Source: Jaltomata sinuosa (lineage: Eukaryota; Streptophyta; Magnoliopsida; Solanales; Solanaceae). Taken from it: a stretch of DNA of 64,000 bases. The position numbers were made by a program, and so were the translations under genes. Under the pieces are notes generated by a model. It did no database searches. It saw only the letters and a list, made by a program, of their open reading frames with translations, and was not told the DNA's origin. Shown here one piece after another: positions 1 to 11,338 of this stretch. Every line of letters begins with the position of its first letter. Positions within the stretch are counted from its first letter, which is position 1. The stretch covers positions 1,240,001 to 1,304,000 of the forward strand of contig QJPP01000049.1 in NCBI GenBank assembly GCA_003996215.1, given 5' to 3'.

Positions 1-259
1 TGAAGTGACTCTATGAAGGACTGAGATAAGGCAATTTCAATAGATTCTTTCGGCTAGGACCGACTAACCAACATGAGTAGAAACATAAAAGGGTTCTAAA
101 AGCAATTCAGAACAAACTTTGAACTTGCATGCTACATAAGGAGTCACAAAAGATAAGGAAGCACCAGAATCCAACAAAGCATACACATCAAAAGAGAAAA
201 CCTTCAACATACCAGTAACAACATCTGGGGAACCCTTCTAATCCTGACGAGAGGACATA
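1..259 (-). pseudogene. Ty3/gypsy aspartic protease region (partial)
   Basis: Minus-strand translation around 130-175 gives a retropepsin active-site block reading VYALLDSGASLSFVTP, with the catalytic D-S-G triad intact. It is preceded by the SSRQD linker that joins gag to protease in this retroelement group. An in-frame TAG lies at about 239-241, just after SSRQD, and the frame is shifted by one base relative to the zinc-knuckle segment that ends at 260. The domain continues off the left edge. In the element the protease would cut the Gag-Pol polyprotein in the virus-like particle; this copy cannot make it as one chain. Confidence 0.7.
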
Positions 260-1368
260 TCATAAGGGCGGTTCTGGCTGGGCTGGTCGACCTCCTGAAG
301 CTGCTGTGGTAGGTTGAGTCCTACTTCCCTGTCCCTTCTTAGCTGAAGGGCAATCCCTGATACGATGCCCAGGCTGACCACGACCAAAGAAACTGCCTGA
401 TCCTGCTAAGCACTCTCCAGTATGACTCTTCCCACACTTGCCACATGTAGGGTAAGTAGACCCCTTGGAAACACTCCCCTGAGAAACAAAACCAACTCCT
501 CTACCAGTCTGACCATGATGTGGCCTGGAGGCCTGAGTAGGAGTACTAGCAAAAGAGTGAACGGGGCCTGATGACTTCTTCTGAAATAAGGAGCGATGTA
601 CGCCTCTGGACCTCTGATGACTGAAACCTGAACCCTCGGATTTAGCCCTCTTGTTCTCTCTAGCCATCTCCCTAAGTCTATCTCCCTCGATCTAGTGAGC
701 ATGAGTCATGAGCCTGGAAATAGTCATATCACCCAACAGTATAGCAGACCTACTCTCCCTTTTCACAAAATCTGAAACCTCATAGATAATCTTGCTCATC
801 TGATCATGCGGGTCCGCTACCATAAAGGGGGCATACCTATACAACTGAGTGAACTTTAAACTGTACTCCTGAACAGTCATAGATCCATGTCTCAAGTTCA
901 CAAACTCCTCAACCTTAGCTTGCCTCAACTCTCGTGGAAAGAACCTATCAAGGAAGACCCTCTCAAAACACTCCCAAGTCGTGGGGAACGCGTCCCTCAC
1001 TCTAGCCTCCTTCCATTGAGTGAACCAAATATGAGCTACATCCTTGAGTTGATAGGATGCAAGCTCTACACAATCAACACCAACCACTTGCATGACATCA
1101 AATTTCTTCTTCACTTCATCCACAAAGCTAAGTGGGTCCTCATTCACCTTAGAACCCCAGAACTCTGGTGGGTTCATACGGATGAAAGCTCAAACTCGGG
1201 CCGCCACCCATCGTGAAGGTAAATAGGAACAGGAGCCTGCTGATTGGCTTGGGACTGAGCCAATAGGTGGATAGCACTCCGAAACTCTTCATTCGTGACC
1301 TCGAGAGTCAAAAATGGAGGGACAACATTCCTAGGGGCCCGGGGAGGCATATCACATCGTAGAGGCAT
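260..1368 (-). pseudogene. Ty3/gypsy gag, broken
   Basis: Gag is the nucleocapsid polyprotein that packages element RNA. Start is the ATG at 1366-1368 (MPLRCDMPPRAPRN). The N-terminal part contains EVTNEEFRSAIHLLAQ, followed near 1200 by a frameshift and a TGA before RMNPPEFWGSK. The retrotransposon gag (CA) domain is clear, with ELASYQLKDVAHIWFTQWKE and FLDRFFPRELRQAKVEEF. A TAG replaces a codon after MTHAH (692-694), and the frame continues to 260. The zinc-knuckle region keeps CGKCGKSHTGEC, but the canonical CX2CX4HX4C knuckle reads FFGRGQPGHRIRDC, having lost both first cysteines. One frame ends with a TGA at 260-262. Identity is clear; the copy is non-functional. Confidence 0.85.
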
Positions 1369-1559
1369 AATATGAAACATTCAAGGCAAGGATTAGATGA
1401 ACATTAGAGTTAAGCTCTATCGCACGACATGATCATGAAAGAAGTGAAGTTTTCTATGACATCTCATAGCTCCTCTCTTATATATGTGGCGCGTTTCACA
1501 CACATGAAAGAAACTCTACTCGATGCGGCTTTCGGACATCCTAGGACTCTTGAACTTGA

Positions 1560-1571
1560 GGCTCTGATACC
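1560..1571 (-). other. primer binding site (initiator tRNA-Met type)
   Basis: The minus strand reads TGGTATCAGAGC just inside the LTR, after a 5-base spacer (aagtt in plus orientation). This is the usual tRNA-Met complementary primer site of plant LTR retrotransposons. It fixes the orientation and the LTR boundary at 1577. Confidence 0.85.
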
Positions 1572-1576
1572 AAGTT

Positions 1577-3750
1577 TATCACGCCCCGAGGTTACCCCTT
1601 AGACATAACACGGGACTTGGGACCATAAGTGCCCCAAGCTAACCCTTGGCCATAGCATTCTCAAGCATAACAAAGATAAGCGAAAGCATAATAGATAAAG
1701 TCGAAATAACATAAACGGATAATCAAGTCACATAGAAATACAAAATCCATAAGAAGACTCGAATAATGTCTATGTCTATGTCTGAAAGCCTCTACTCATA
1801 ACATAAAGAGTTGCTAGGACAAGATCCTAGCTAACTCGAAGTACGAAAATAAGAAGCTACACACTAAAAGCATAACTAGTCCTCGACCTAAGAGGACTCA
1901 CCGATCGGAGATAGAATGTGGCCTGAAAGCTCTAGCCACGAACCTGAGGAGGAACACCTAAATCTGCATCATCAAAGGATGCAGCGCAAGATATGCGTCA
2001 GTACTATAGAATGTACCGAATATGTGAGAGATGCATAACTTAACGAAAACATACTTAAAGCATGAATAAAACTTAATTCATGCATAAATAAAATCTCAAG
2101 TAAACATCGTAAGTTTAAATAAATCAAAGCTTCATACGGGAGTTTCTTATAACCGACAATAGACCATGTGAGCTACATAGAATCTAACTATATAACCCTA
2201 GTTAGCAAAGCTGACTTGAACCATGCCAAGGAATGAGTCACCATACCCAATTATATAACTCTAGTTGGCAAAGTTGCCCTAATTCCCGCTAAGACACATG
2301 ACACAATTATCAAGACGTGGATCCACTCTCATAAGCCCATAGTGAAAATCATAACCTACGTTGGCAACGTAGTTTTGGACTTGGGTATTTGAACCCTCAT
2401 CGCTTGGTGCTAAGTACTACTCCCAAAACATCCATATAACTCATAAGTTCATGAAGGTATAATCAAATACCAATCTCTTTTGAAAAGCATGATGACACAT
2501 CGGGTACCATGCAATTCTCATATCATAAGTTCTTGAAGTTAAGCATATCCATAATTCAAATCATACTTTTCTTTCTAAATTCATACTTGAAGAATTAGGC
2601 ATGCAAATTCATAAAATTCATAAAGTCATGATATCTAATCATGCCCAATTTCACATGAAAACATGCAATTTAATGCAATCATACTAGAAATCAACTTCAA
2701 TGCTTGGGCCTATAAGTCTAGTAAAGGAATCATAATCAAATCATAATTAAGTAATAAGAAACCATGAATTTAAGCATAGAAACTGATTTTATAAGTTTTC
2801 CCTAATTTAGATCAAACCCTAGATTCATAAGTTCATAATTTCAAATAAGGATTTGGAATTTTTGGGCACAAGGGTGAGAGGAATCCATTGTTGAATACCC
2901 ACATACCTTAATTGAAGCTAACCCACAAGAATTGGAAAGACTTAGGAGACTTAATCTTGGAGCTTGAAACTTGGAGTTTGGAGAAGAACTTTTCCTTTTT
3001 GGGAGTTGAATGAAGAGCTTAGGAGGAACTTAGGCTAATGAGGGTAAAAACCTTTCTTGAAGTAGTCAAAACGACATCACTTAGGGTTTAAAATAGTGTA
3101 AAATGACTAAAATACCCCTGGAAAATAACTTAGGAAAAACTGTTAAAAAGGTTGACTTTCAGTGACCACAGATGGGTTCCACGGACCATAGAACAAACCA
3201 CGGTTCGTGGTTTCCATCCGTGGTTTCTGGCCAAGCCAATATGCTGAAGAAGATAAACGACAGGTCCATTCTATGGGTCGTAGAAAGAATGATGACCCGT
3301 AGACCTATCCGTAATTCCTGAGTCAAATCATGAACCTGCAGAAGATCAACCACGGATCAACATGACGGACCGTAGAAAGGATTACGGTCCGTAAAAATGA
3401 GTCGTCGTTCCTGACATACCAACCAGTCCTCTGAACATGTTCCAAGAGTTGTTTTTACGGTCCGTGATTCAAACGACGTCCCGTAGAACCAACTCGTGGT
3501 TCCTGGGACTTAGTCAATCCTCAGGTCTGATTCCACGAGTGCATTCTACGGTCTGTAGAATGAACCACGGTCTGTAGACTCCACTCGTAGTTTCAAACCA
3601 GAGACTGAAATATACAAGTCAGGGATCACTACTCAGAACAACGACTCGTGGTTCAGACCACGAACCGTCGTTGGACTCGTGATTCCTGGAAAGTTGGATT
3701 TTTCTGCAACTTTGAGTTTAAAAAGCTGAATCAACTTCCGGGGTGTTACA
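1577..3750 (-). repeat. 5' LTR of Ty3/gypsy element (about 2174 bp)
   Basis: In minus orientation the LTR starts TGTAACACCCCGG at 3750 and ends GGGGCGTGATA at 1577, so the final CA is mutated to TA. The U3 part (about 3160-3700) carries many variants of a short inverted repeat such as CCACGGTTCGTGG and TTACGGTCCGTAA. The small ORF on its minus strand at 3159-3353 is a by-product of these repeats. No host gene is seen inside. Confidence 0.85.
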
Positions 3751-4145
3751 ATATGTTACTCCCTTTGTCTCAATTTATGTATTATAAATAAAATTCAAAA
3801 GTCAACTAAATTTGTTGTATAGTTATTTATATATTTTAAATTATTTATTGTTATGATTTATAATATTTTTTAAATAATTTTTGATAAGACATGTTACTCT
3901 CTTTGTCCCAATTACTGTAGTATAAATAAATTTTTAAGAGTTAATTAAATTTTTTATTTAAAATTAGTAATTATCATGATTTATAATATTTTTAATATAA
4001 TTTTTTAACTATATAACAAATAAATAAATTAAAATAAAAATTTAATTGCAGAGTAAAAAGAAATTTAAACCAATCTTACAAATTCAAACATACAAATGAA
4101 TAAAAAGGTCCCACAAAGAGCTAAAGTTTTGAAAAATAAGATGAT

Positions 4146-4191
4146 TGGGCTTGGAAGTTGGCAGCACAACCATGAGCTGCTTCCAAGCCCA
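4146..4191. repeat. 12-bp-stem inverted repeat
   Basis: TGGGCTTGGAAG at 4146-4157 is exactly complementary to CTTCCAAGCCCA at 4180-4191. Inside the loop a second short pairing, CAGC with GCTG, extends the fold. It lies immediately left of two related foldbacks. Confidence 0.6.
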
Positions 4192-4236
4192 CCAGCTAGC
4201 CTCTTCTATATATAGTAAAAACTCTGTGAATTATTA

Positions 4237-4307
4237 CTATATAGAAGTACGGATAAGCACACACCTCTTCATCGACGTGTGTGCTTTCTGCTATTCTTCT
4301 ATATAAT
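4237..4307. repeat. foldback unit A (about 71 bp)
   Basis: Outer arms ACTATATAGAAG and CTTCTATATAAT are complementary, as are inner arms AAGCACACAC and GTGTGTGCTT, around a short loop. The unit and about 90 following bases are repeated at 4478-4635 (unit B). Confidence 0.6.
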
Positions 4308-4483
4308 AAGGGTATTTTTGTCATTTTTGTGTATTTTTTCTATTTTAATTAGTTTATCTTTTTTTTTTAATCGGTTGTATATTTAAAAAATCACATAATT
4401 TTTTTTATAAATTACAATAATAAAGTACTTAAAATTCTATCAGTGCCACATAAATTGAGACAGACGAAATAACATATATTACT

Positions 4484-4555
4484 ACTGTATAGAAGTACGG
4501 GAAAGCACACACATCTTTGTCGACGTGTGTGCTTCCCGTCATTCTTCTATATAGT
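4484..4555. repeat. foldback unit B (about 72 bp)
   Basis: This is a near copy of unit A. Outer arms ACTGTATAGAAG and CTTCTATATAGT pair, and inner arms ACGGGAAAGCACACAC (4497-4512) and GTGTGTGCTTCCCGT (4525-4539) pair with a single extra A. The loop is about 12 bases. Confidence 0.65.
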
Positions 4556-4852
4556 AAGAATATTTCTGTCATTTTTGCATATTTTCTCCATTTTAATTAG
4601 TTTATCTTATTTTTTTTAATTGGTTATATATTTATTTCCAAAAAAACATATTATATTTTAAGACACTTATAATACATCTATATTATATGTATAATTCACT
4701 TTTTAATACATAGTGCAAATTTCACTAGTATCATAATATTGCTATATATTGCTATAGATAATAATAAATAAAAAGTATGTTTAAAAACAATAATTATTTA
4801 TTAAAAAATATTCACCCAAATAATTACTTCAATTTTTAGTAACATATGGGCT

Positions 4853-5874
4853 GATTTGGGCACAAATCCAAACTTATCAGTCGAAGGAAGCCTCCCATGT
4901 TGATCGGTGAGACAACCCAACCTTAACATGTTTAGATGGATTTAATTATACATATGCCTTTTAAATGAGATGATCTTTAGTTTTTTCCCCTAAAAAATTG
5001 ACTTTAGCGGGACATAAGTTCTTTAAAAATGTGAACATAATTTATGAAATATTATGATACAAAAATATTGCCCAACAAAAATAATATTTTTTCTGAAAAG
5101 TAAAAATTAAAGGCCAACACATATAGCAACAAAAGTGCAAATGACCTGTTTAGATGTACATGCTTAATTGCAGGAACCCCAAATTCACCGCAACCAAGTA
5201 AGTTCATAAATCTTTCCTTTGCATTTGTTTTAATTGCTTGTGTTGGGTGTGCATGTAAGAGTATCTTTGGGTTGGTTTAGCCCAACAACTGGTATCAGAG
5301 CCCAGATTTGGCGGGATAGGTACGGAAATGTGGTGGAGTGATGGGTGCGGGGCTCGATTTGCTTCCTTACGAGCTTGGAGATGCACACACAAGAAGAAGC
5401 TAGTTGCGAGCTTCGGTTGCCATAAAATACTCAAACGATGTGGGTGACACACAATGAATCTCGGTGACCCATGGATCGTGGTGTGATGGACCACGTGAAA
5501 TTTAGTTTGAGAGGGAAATTGTTGGGTGTGCGAACAAAAATCCCACATTGATAGCTGGAAGGATTGGAAAGCTACATATAAGGTGTAGAGATCTCTTAAT
5601 GGTGTGAGGCTTTTTGGGAAAAATCGTGCGGGTTTGACCCAAAACGAATAATATCACACCATGTAAGAGTATCATTGGGCTGATTTAGCCCAACATCTTG
5701 GATATTAATAATTAATAGTCTTTGGTTATTAATTAGTTATTTAGTTATTTTTCAATTCAAATTCAAAAACAATAACTAACCTAACTCTTTTGTCCTAAAA
5801 TTGCCACATTGCATTTTTTACATATAATACTTGGCTTATTGGGGGTGCTTCTACCCCTACTTTTATCTACTGTG
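4853..5874. repeat. dispersed non-coding repeat, copy 1 (interrupted by TRIM)
   Basis: From gatttgggcacaaatcc at 4853, the sequence matches a second copy at 35872-36191 plus 57047-57281. Excluding the 5241-5700 insertion, both copies run colinearly through the same AT-rich text (for example ...ccccaaattcacc... and ...cttggcttattg...) and stop matching near ttttatcta. No coding sequence is seen. The repeat is useful because each copy is the empty site for an insertion found in the other. Confidence 0.65.
5241..5695 (+). mobile_element. TRIM (terminal-repeat retrotransposon in miniature)
   Basis: LTR1 (5241-5287) starts TGTTGGGTGTGC and ends TTAGCCCAACA, and is followed directly by a tRNA-Met-type PBS (5288-5302, actggtatcagagcc). 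A purine-rich tract (gagagggaaa, about 5510-5519) precedes LTR2 (5520-5695), which has the same ends. LTR2 is 176 bp and LTR1 only 47 bp, so LTR1 has an internal deletion. The flanks are gcttg (5236-5240) and tcttg (5696-5700), a target duplication with one mismatch. The related site at about 57112-57130 lacks the element. There is no coding capacity, as expected for a TRIM; the ORF-like stretch across it is incidental. Confidence 0.85.
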
Positions 5875-5904
5875 CGATGTGCTGACTTTTTATTAAGTTA
5901 AATT

Positions 5905-6110
5905 ATGTTTAATTACACGATTTTTCCTTTAAAGAGGCTGATCTTTGATTTTTTCCTTCAAATGAGTTTGTCTTTAATTTTTTCCCTTATTAATCAAACT
6001 TATGTCTGATAAGGCATAAGTTCTTTAAGGACGTGGGACATAACTTGTGATATATTATGATATGAAAATATAAATTTATAGCCCGCGAAAAAGTTATTAC
6101 CCTGAATCAA
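5905..6110. repeat. partial further copy of the dispersed repeat
   Basis: Phrases such as ttaattacacgattt, aacttatgtctga and agcccgcgaaaaagttatt match, with many changes, parts of the repeat copies at 4925-5100 and 35945-36115. It is non-coding. Confidence 0.4.
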
Positions 6111-6544
6111 GAGCTTTATCCATACGTAACGAGGAGAGTGAAAGTCATCTGACTTACAAAAGAGGAGACTTTTATAAAATCTTCATGCCTCTGTGTTCTT
6201 GAAAGTAATTCAAAATAGGCTTCTTAATTAGTTTGAGATAGTCCCAGACCTTTACAAACGAGTTCTATTTAGAGTCAAGGAGGATAACAAATCAAAATTG
6301 AAGTGCTTTAAGTGCATCAATAACATTAAATTGTAAGTGATGAGCTTGTCTAAGAAATTGTAATTATCTAATTACAAATAAAAAAAATCTTGATAATTTT
6401 GGACAGAATCTTCATTTAGCTTTTTGATTGTCATGTTAACAAATTTCTATTTAAGGTCTTATAACTACTTTCTGCAGATTTGATGACTATACGTTATTAT
6501 GTCATCGTGTCAATAAACTATCGTTAGTAATATATATGTAGGAC

Positions 6545-7408
6545 CAGTGGCGGAGCTAGAAATTTTATTAAGGGTGTTCAGATTTTGAGAACTTAAAAAA
6601 GAATCGATGAGTGAGTGTGATGAATTTTTTTAATCAAAGTACATAATATTAGGCTAAATCATAAAAGCACTTGCAATAAAACAATCCTATAGCATAAATC
6701 AAAACATTTATAAAAAAAATTCAACAAAAGAAATTTTAACTCGTGAAAACATAATTTGAATATATTATTACAACTTTAGTCGATAAGTCATTTTTAAAAA
6801 TGTTTTGCCATAAATTCATTAGAAATAGGATCAAATATTTTTCTTTTAAAAGATTTAAAGAAGAGTAATTTATTGTACAATCGAATTGATATTGCATTTT
6901 GGAAATCTGCATTGGTCAAAGTTTAAATCAAGCTTCAGCGGTCATAACACGAGGCTAAATTTATGTTTGAAAATTTTGATTAGGGATTAATTTGCTTATT
7001 AGCCAATTCCTTATTTGTTTTTTTTAGAAAAAATGTCAATAAACGAAACCTGGATTGGGATTTATTTATTTATTAGTCAATTTCTTATTATTTATTTTTA
7101 GAAAAATATAAGACAATAAAGATAAAACCACATTCAGTGGTCTGTTTGTTTAAAAAACGAGTAGTTAGGGTCCGTAGCAAAAGGGACGAAAATAACTGTT
7201 GAAAATTGAACAATTGGAGTGTCGAACCTGTGACCTCTACGCGATTTTAAACGCCATTAACCACTGGCCAGTGCTCTCATTTAGTTCAAGGGTGTTCAAA
7301 ATATTAAATATACTCAAAGTAAGTAATATTTAATCTACATATACAGTGTAATTTTCTGACGAAGGGTGTTCGACTGCACACCCTTAACTACATGTAGCTC
7401 CGCCCCTG
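6545..7408. mobile_element. non-autonomous hAT element (864 bp)
   Basis: The terminal inverted repeats are CAGTGGCGGAGCTA at the left and TAGCTCCGCCCCTG at the right (complement CAGGGGCGGAGCTA). This is the CAGGGGCGGAGC-type end known from Tip100-like hAT transposons. A perfect 8-bp target duplication, tgtaggac, flanks it at 6537-6544 and 7409-7416, the duplication length typical of hAT. No transposase ORF is present, so it must have been moved in trans. The interior is AT-rich non-coding sequence. Confidence 0.9.
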
Positions 7409-7416
7409 TGTAGGAC

Positions 7417-9365
7417 CAAAGTAGTTTCAATGGGTCCTGAAAGAATCAATATCATCCCCTTAATAAATGAATATTTACTGAATTGGATAAAATAATTCTT
7501 ATATATTTTTATAACTAATATACCGCTAAGCAATGAACTTAGCGGCAAATTTTATCGATAACGAAATCTTTTACAAAATGAAAGTAACTACTCTTTTCAA
7601 GAAAGTAAAAATTATAATCAACTTAGAGTATATCAACTCTAAGTTGATTTTAAAAAATATGGTTCTTTCAAGTTTCAAGTAATGGCAAAATAATTAAAAC
7701 TAGTACGAAAAAGATTGGTTCCAGTAGCCTTGCTTAAATCTGCTGAAATCTGCAGTAGGACTTTCGTCCAATTGATTTGAAAGTAATTTTATTATTTCAG
7801 CAAACTTAGTACTTTATGGAAAGTAATTCAATCATGTATGTGTAATGTTACAAAGATTCAATGCCAAACTACTAGTGTAAATTTGGTTTAAGAAACTGCA
7901 CGCTAAGTTTCAGCTGAACATCAAAGTGTAAGTGAAAATTGGCAGAAAAAATCTGCACTTTTTATAGTGCAGTTTCAGCACACTTTCACCACAAATCAGC
8001 TCCACATAGCACACTATACTTCATACAAAAACTGCAGATTTCAGAACATTTTCAGCCTATAAATGTCAATTTTTTGCACAATTTTTACACATTTTAGGAC
8101 TCAAACATCACCAAAAGAATTTGCACAGTTCAGCATATTTTCTGCGTATTAAACACAGTAAACTTCACATTTCAGCACTCTGAATTTCACTAAAAAGTTC
8201 TGATGTACTCATTAAAGGTAGCAGCAATTAGTGCAGCCAGATCCTCAAGTCCCTGGCGGTAGACTCAAGTCCAAAACAGGGCATTACCATTCCTTAAGAA
8301 ATCGAGCAATAATCAACAAAGAGGGCTTCAACGTTCTATCTCGAATCAATGGTTTAATGAAAAACAAATTGCATCAATTTTCGACTTCCTTGTGGACAAA
8401 ATCATCAACCATTTCTTGAAAACATTCGCGCAGACATAGCAAAACTGTAAAAATAGTTCGACTACTTCTAATCCACTTTCCCCCTTTCCAATCTCCGTTC
8501 CTGTTATGCTTCTCTAATTCCCATTTATATGATTGAAAGACGTGAGAAAAATTATACAAGTTCTTTTCTTGGTTTTTGTAGAGGAACAACACTAACCTGT
8601 ATATCAAAAGGAGTGCTGAAAAATTGTCTTCTGATGGAAATAGTACCATGCTTAGCAACAAAATTGTCTAGTGGATTCATAAGACACAAGAATGGGACTC
8701 AAAATATTTTACCCTTTTGCACATCCCCGTGAAGTATCCCGGGTATGATTTTAAATTCTTTAAAAGTGTAATAATTGTTTGGATGGCAGAATCTCCTAAT
8801 CTAATGAGTGGTTATCTTAAGTTAAAAGAAGCATATGATGGAGATGGAACCATCCTCATCAGGTATCTCTGCTCCATCATCTACTATGAAATTTGCAAAC
8901 AAAAATATAACAATCAGCACCAACAGATAAAAGACCAGAGAGGGATACAGAAGAACAATAAAGCTCAAACTGATTATTTTTTTTAGTGAAAGATAAGCTT
9001 TACAACCTCAAACTTGTAAGTAATAAATGCACTTTCCCTATAAAACATAATTTTTTTAAGTCACTTAAACTTATTAAAATATAAACAAAAAGTAAATAAC
9101 TAAAGAGCTTTCTGCCTCATTCGTCATATTTCCCAAGATTGTTCAAACCTTCAAATACTTCAATTACCAATTCAACTGAACACTACTGAACTTAGCTTAA
9201 GCTTTTGGCTTCGCAAAATCAATGTGATTCATCTGTAATATATAACATTTACCTGTACTTTCTTGTGCAATTTTATTTTTAGATACAGAGACAAATTTTC
9301 CAAAAAAAAAAAAAAGGCTTACACAGTTTGCTCTGAACTTTGTCCTTTTCTGGAGTTTTATAGGC
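7417..9365. other. no gene recognised
   Basis: AT-rich single-copy-looking sequence. Short overlapping ORFs on both strands at 8231-8986 have no recognisable domain and mutually exclusive frames. About 7720-8200 is rich in ctgcagattt/tttcagca-type words, possibly an old repeat. It could be upstream or intronic DNA of the kinase-gene fragment that starts at 9366. Confidence 0.4.
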
Positions 9366-9890
9366 ATGAGTAATTCCCTTTTCTTTTTCACTTCCATCAC
9401 TATTTTTATTGTTTATTTCACATTTCAGGTTCATTCTGCTGCTCCTGCTGGTAAGACCCAATATTCTCGTTAACTTTTGTATCAAATGTTGTGTCTTACA
9501 TAAGGTGTCACACTAAATAAGAGATATAGTTCCTTTATATGTCTTCAAATCCCTTGCAACTCTGGTTGTACTTTTACTTGACTGTGAGTTTTACATTTAC
9601 GAAAAACGAAAAAGGGGAGAAAACTTATCAGAAGTGACCAACCGAGGTCTCTCCAAGCCCTCACGTTGCTGCTAGTCCAACTCAACTTTCCTTGAGTACA
9701 CCTGTTAAGGAAAATCACCATCCTTACCACCTTACATTGGTACCAGTTGTTGGCATAGTGGTTACAGTCGTGGCTGTCCTGATACTGCTTATCTTAATTG
9801 TTCTGATTTGGAGGAAAAACAAACAACTGGAAGATTCTGATAAGATATTTAACAAATCTTTCACACAGCCACCAAAGAGCTTCCAGGAAG
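9366..9890 (+). pseudogene. receptor-like kinase gene fragment (signal peptide and transmembrane exons only)
   Basis: Exon-like segment 9366-9450 starts with ATG and encodes a signal peptide (MSNSLFFFTSITIFIVYF followed by VHSAAPA), ending at a GTAAG donor (9451). A second segment, about 9641-9890, encodes a proline/serine-rich stalk (EVSPSPHVAASPTQ), then NHHPYHLTLVPVVG, a strong transmembrane helix (about 9742-9810) and the basic juxtamembrane IWRKNK. It ends FQEG at a GTAATT donor (9891). This pattern recalls the uncharacterised receptor-like kinases of the At1g49730 type (from memory, not searched). The Cys-rich ectodomain and the kinase domain are absent, and the frame upstream of the second segment meets a TGA at 9635. 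It is probably a truncated gene relic. Confidence 0.55.
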
Positions 9891-9894
9891 GTAA

Positions 9895-11338
9895 TTTTGT
9901 GGTTCAACCGACATTTCTCTACATTTTAGCCAAAAGATAGACCATTTAGTGAATATAATGAACAATGATGAGTTCATAGACGCCAAGATTCAGAGAAATA
10001 TACCAGTAGTGACACACTTCTTTTGTCCAGCTGAGAATGTCTCTTTTCGTAACATGTCCAACCATGATATCAACACAAATATCTAAACCCAGAATATATT
10101 TGGAAATGGCTACCATTGTTAATATAAGGACTTAAGCACAAGGAGAAAAGATGACACCAAAAAGTAACATAACACAGACCTTAAGTACATAATCTGTAAT
10201 TAAGCAGGTCTATTGGCCCTCCATTGTTATGGACTATATACTCTAAAAAACTTTTATTAGCAGTTCATTAAGTTAAATCTTCCTCCTTTTACATTTACTT
10301 AACACAATATGCATTTCATAATCTAAAGCATATGATACCTCAGAGACAACACATTACTCTCATAGTAGAAATCACTAAATTGCGAGCTCGAAAATAGAAT
10401 AGCGTAAATACCTCACCATCAACTAACTTAGTTTTCTTTTTAAGCTCTGAGCCTGCTTCTCTGTAGATATTTCTTCAAGAATAATATACTAACGTTCCTG
10501 TGAAACCAATAAATTTCATTTACCTCTTTCCTTACACTATAACTTTAATATCACACTTTAAGAAGACTGTAAATTAAAAGAAGAAAATGGAATGAGTTTA
10601 GATATTGAAGACAACGAAGAACATAAATCAAACATGACATGCTACTATTATAAAATGAAGAATTAAGAAGGCCGTAAATTAGACGAAGAAAAATGAAATA
10701 GATAGACAGACAAGGATAAAGCACAGAAAAAAGCAGACTCTCTAAAATTATCTTTCCTTCCTCACAACCTCAAGCACTTAGAGAAAATTCATGTGAAACT
10801 CAAATTGGACCATTATAGACTTGATGGCTTTCAGGTCCCAATTCATATCCTTCAATGCATCAACCGTTAGACATGGCTCCCTAAAAAGGGAGAACTATGA
10901 CACTCAAGTCTTGGCAGAGATGTAACAAAGAAGAAACACATTTCGACATCCATAGTTGTAGCACTCTACAATTGTTTCTCCCAGATGACTATCTTTATAA
11001 AGACCTACCTGAAAATTAAATCATATAATAGCACCTTGACAGAAAAGTCATTTTTGATGTCATATCCTTAATAGGTTGCAAACATAATTTCACCCCTTCA
11101 GTGTTCAAGTACGTGTGATGTCATAATGATGCTTCATCTAAATTACAGGGCATTGTAGGTTATTCCAAGTAATTCAAATGCTTAATGAAAAGTATATAGC
11201 CTCTGAATTCACCTATTTTAGTATGGGACAATATATCTTTCACCATCACCTTTGTTAGCAAATAAAGTCCTGTTTTCCAGCTTTGTCCTAGTCTTTAGGA
11301 GAGTAGTTTATTGTGAATTCATTTCCTAATTTTTAGGA
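9895..11338. other. no gene recognised
   Basis: AT-rich sequence with no ORF above 60 codons and no recognisable repeat end. If the kinase fragment at 9366-9890 were an intact gene, its kinase exons should lie here; none is visible. Confidence 0.5.

Larger units (their letters stand above)
1..3750 (-). mobile_element. Ty3/gypsy retrotransposon, 5' part, truncated by window edge
   Basis: Read on the minus strand this is a 5' LTR (3750 down to 1577), a tRNA-Met-type primer binding site, gag, and the beginning of protease. The rest of pol and the 3' LTR would lie left of base 1. The outer LTR end is TGTAACACC at 3750; the flanking 5 bases (3751-3755, atatg) are the expected target duplication, but the partner is outside the window. 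The coding part is broken by frameshifts and stops, so the copy is dead. The gag is related to that of the complete element at 16955-26271 (similar CA domain and order), but the LTR U3 sequence differs. Confidence 0.9.
3755..4478. mobile_element. degenerate Stowaway/mariner-like MITE remnant
   Basis: The left end (TTACTCCCTTTGTCTCAATT, from 3756) resembles the CTCCCTCCGT-type ends of Stowaway/mariner MITEs. The right end at 4449-4478 is an inverted, degenerate match (cataaattgagacagacg). A second left-end copy begins at 3892 (tgttactctctttgtccc), so the first 137 bases appear tandemly duplicated (3755-3891 and 3892-4027). The interior is very AT-rich and non-coding. The TA target duplication is not clean, so the exact ends are uncertain. 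Confidence 0.4.

Noticed and set aside
5204..5548. 114-codon minus-strand ORF
   Set aside because: It spans the TRIM LTR1, PBS and interior. No protein motif; explained by the element.
5241..5695. Cassandra-type TRIM with 5S rRNA promoter
   Set aside because: LTR2 lacks recognisable 5S internal promoter boxes; only the general TRIM layout is supported.
8231..8986. Overlapping ORFs on both strands as a possible host gene
   Set aside because: No domain, no convincing splice structure, conflicting frames.
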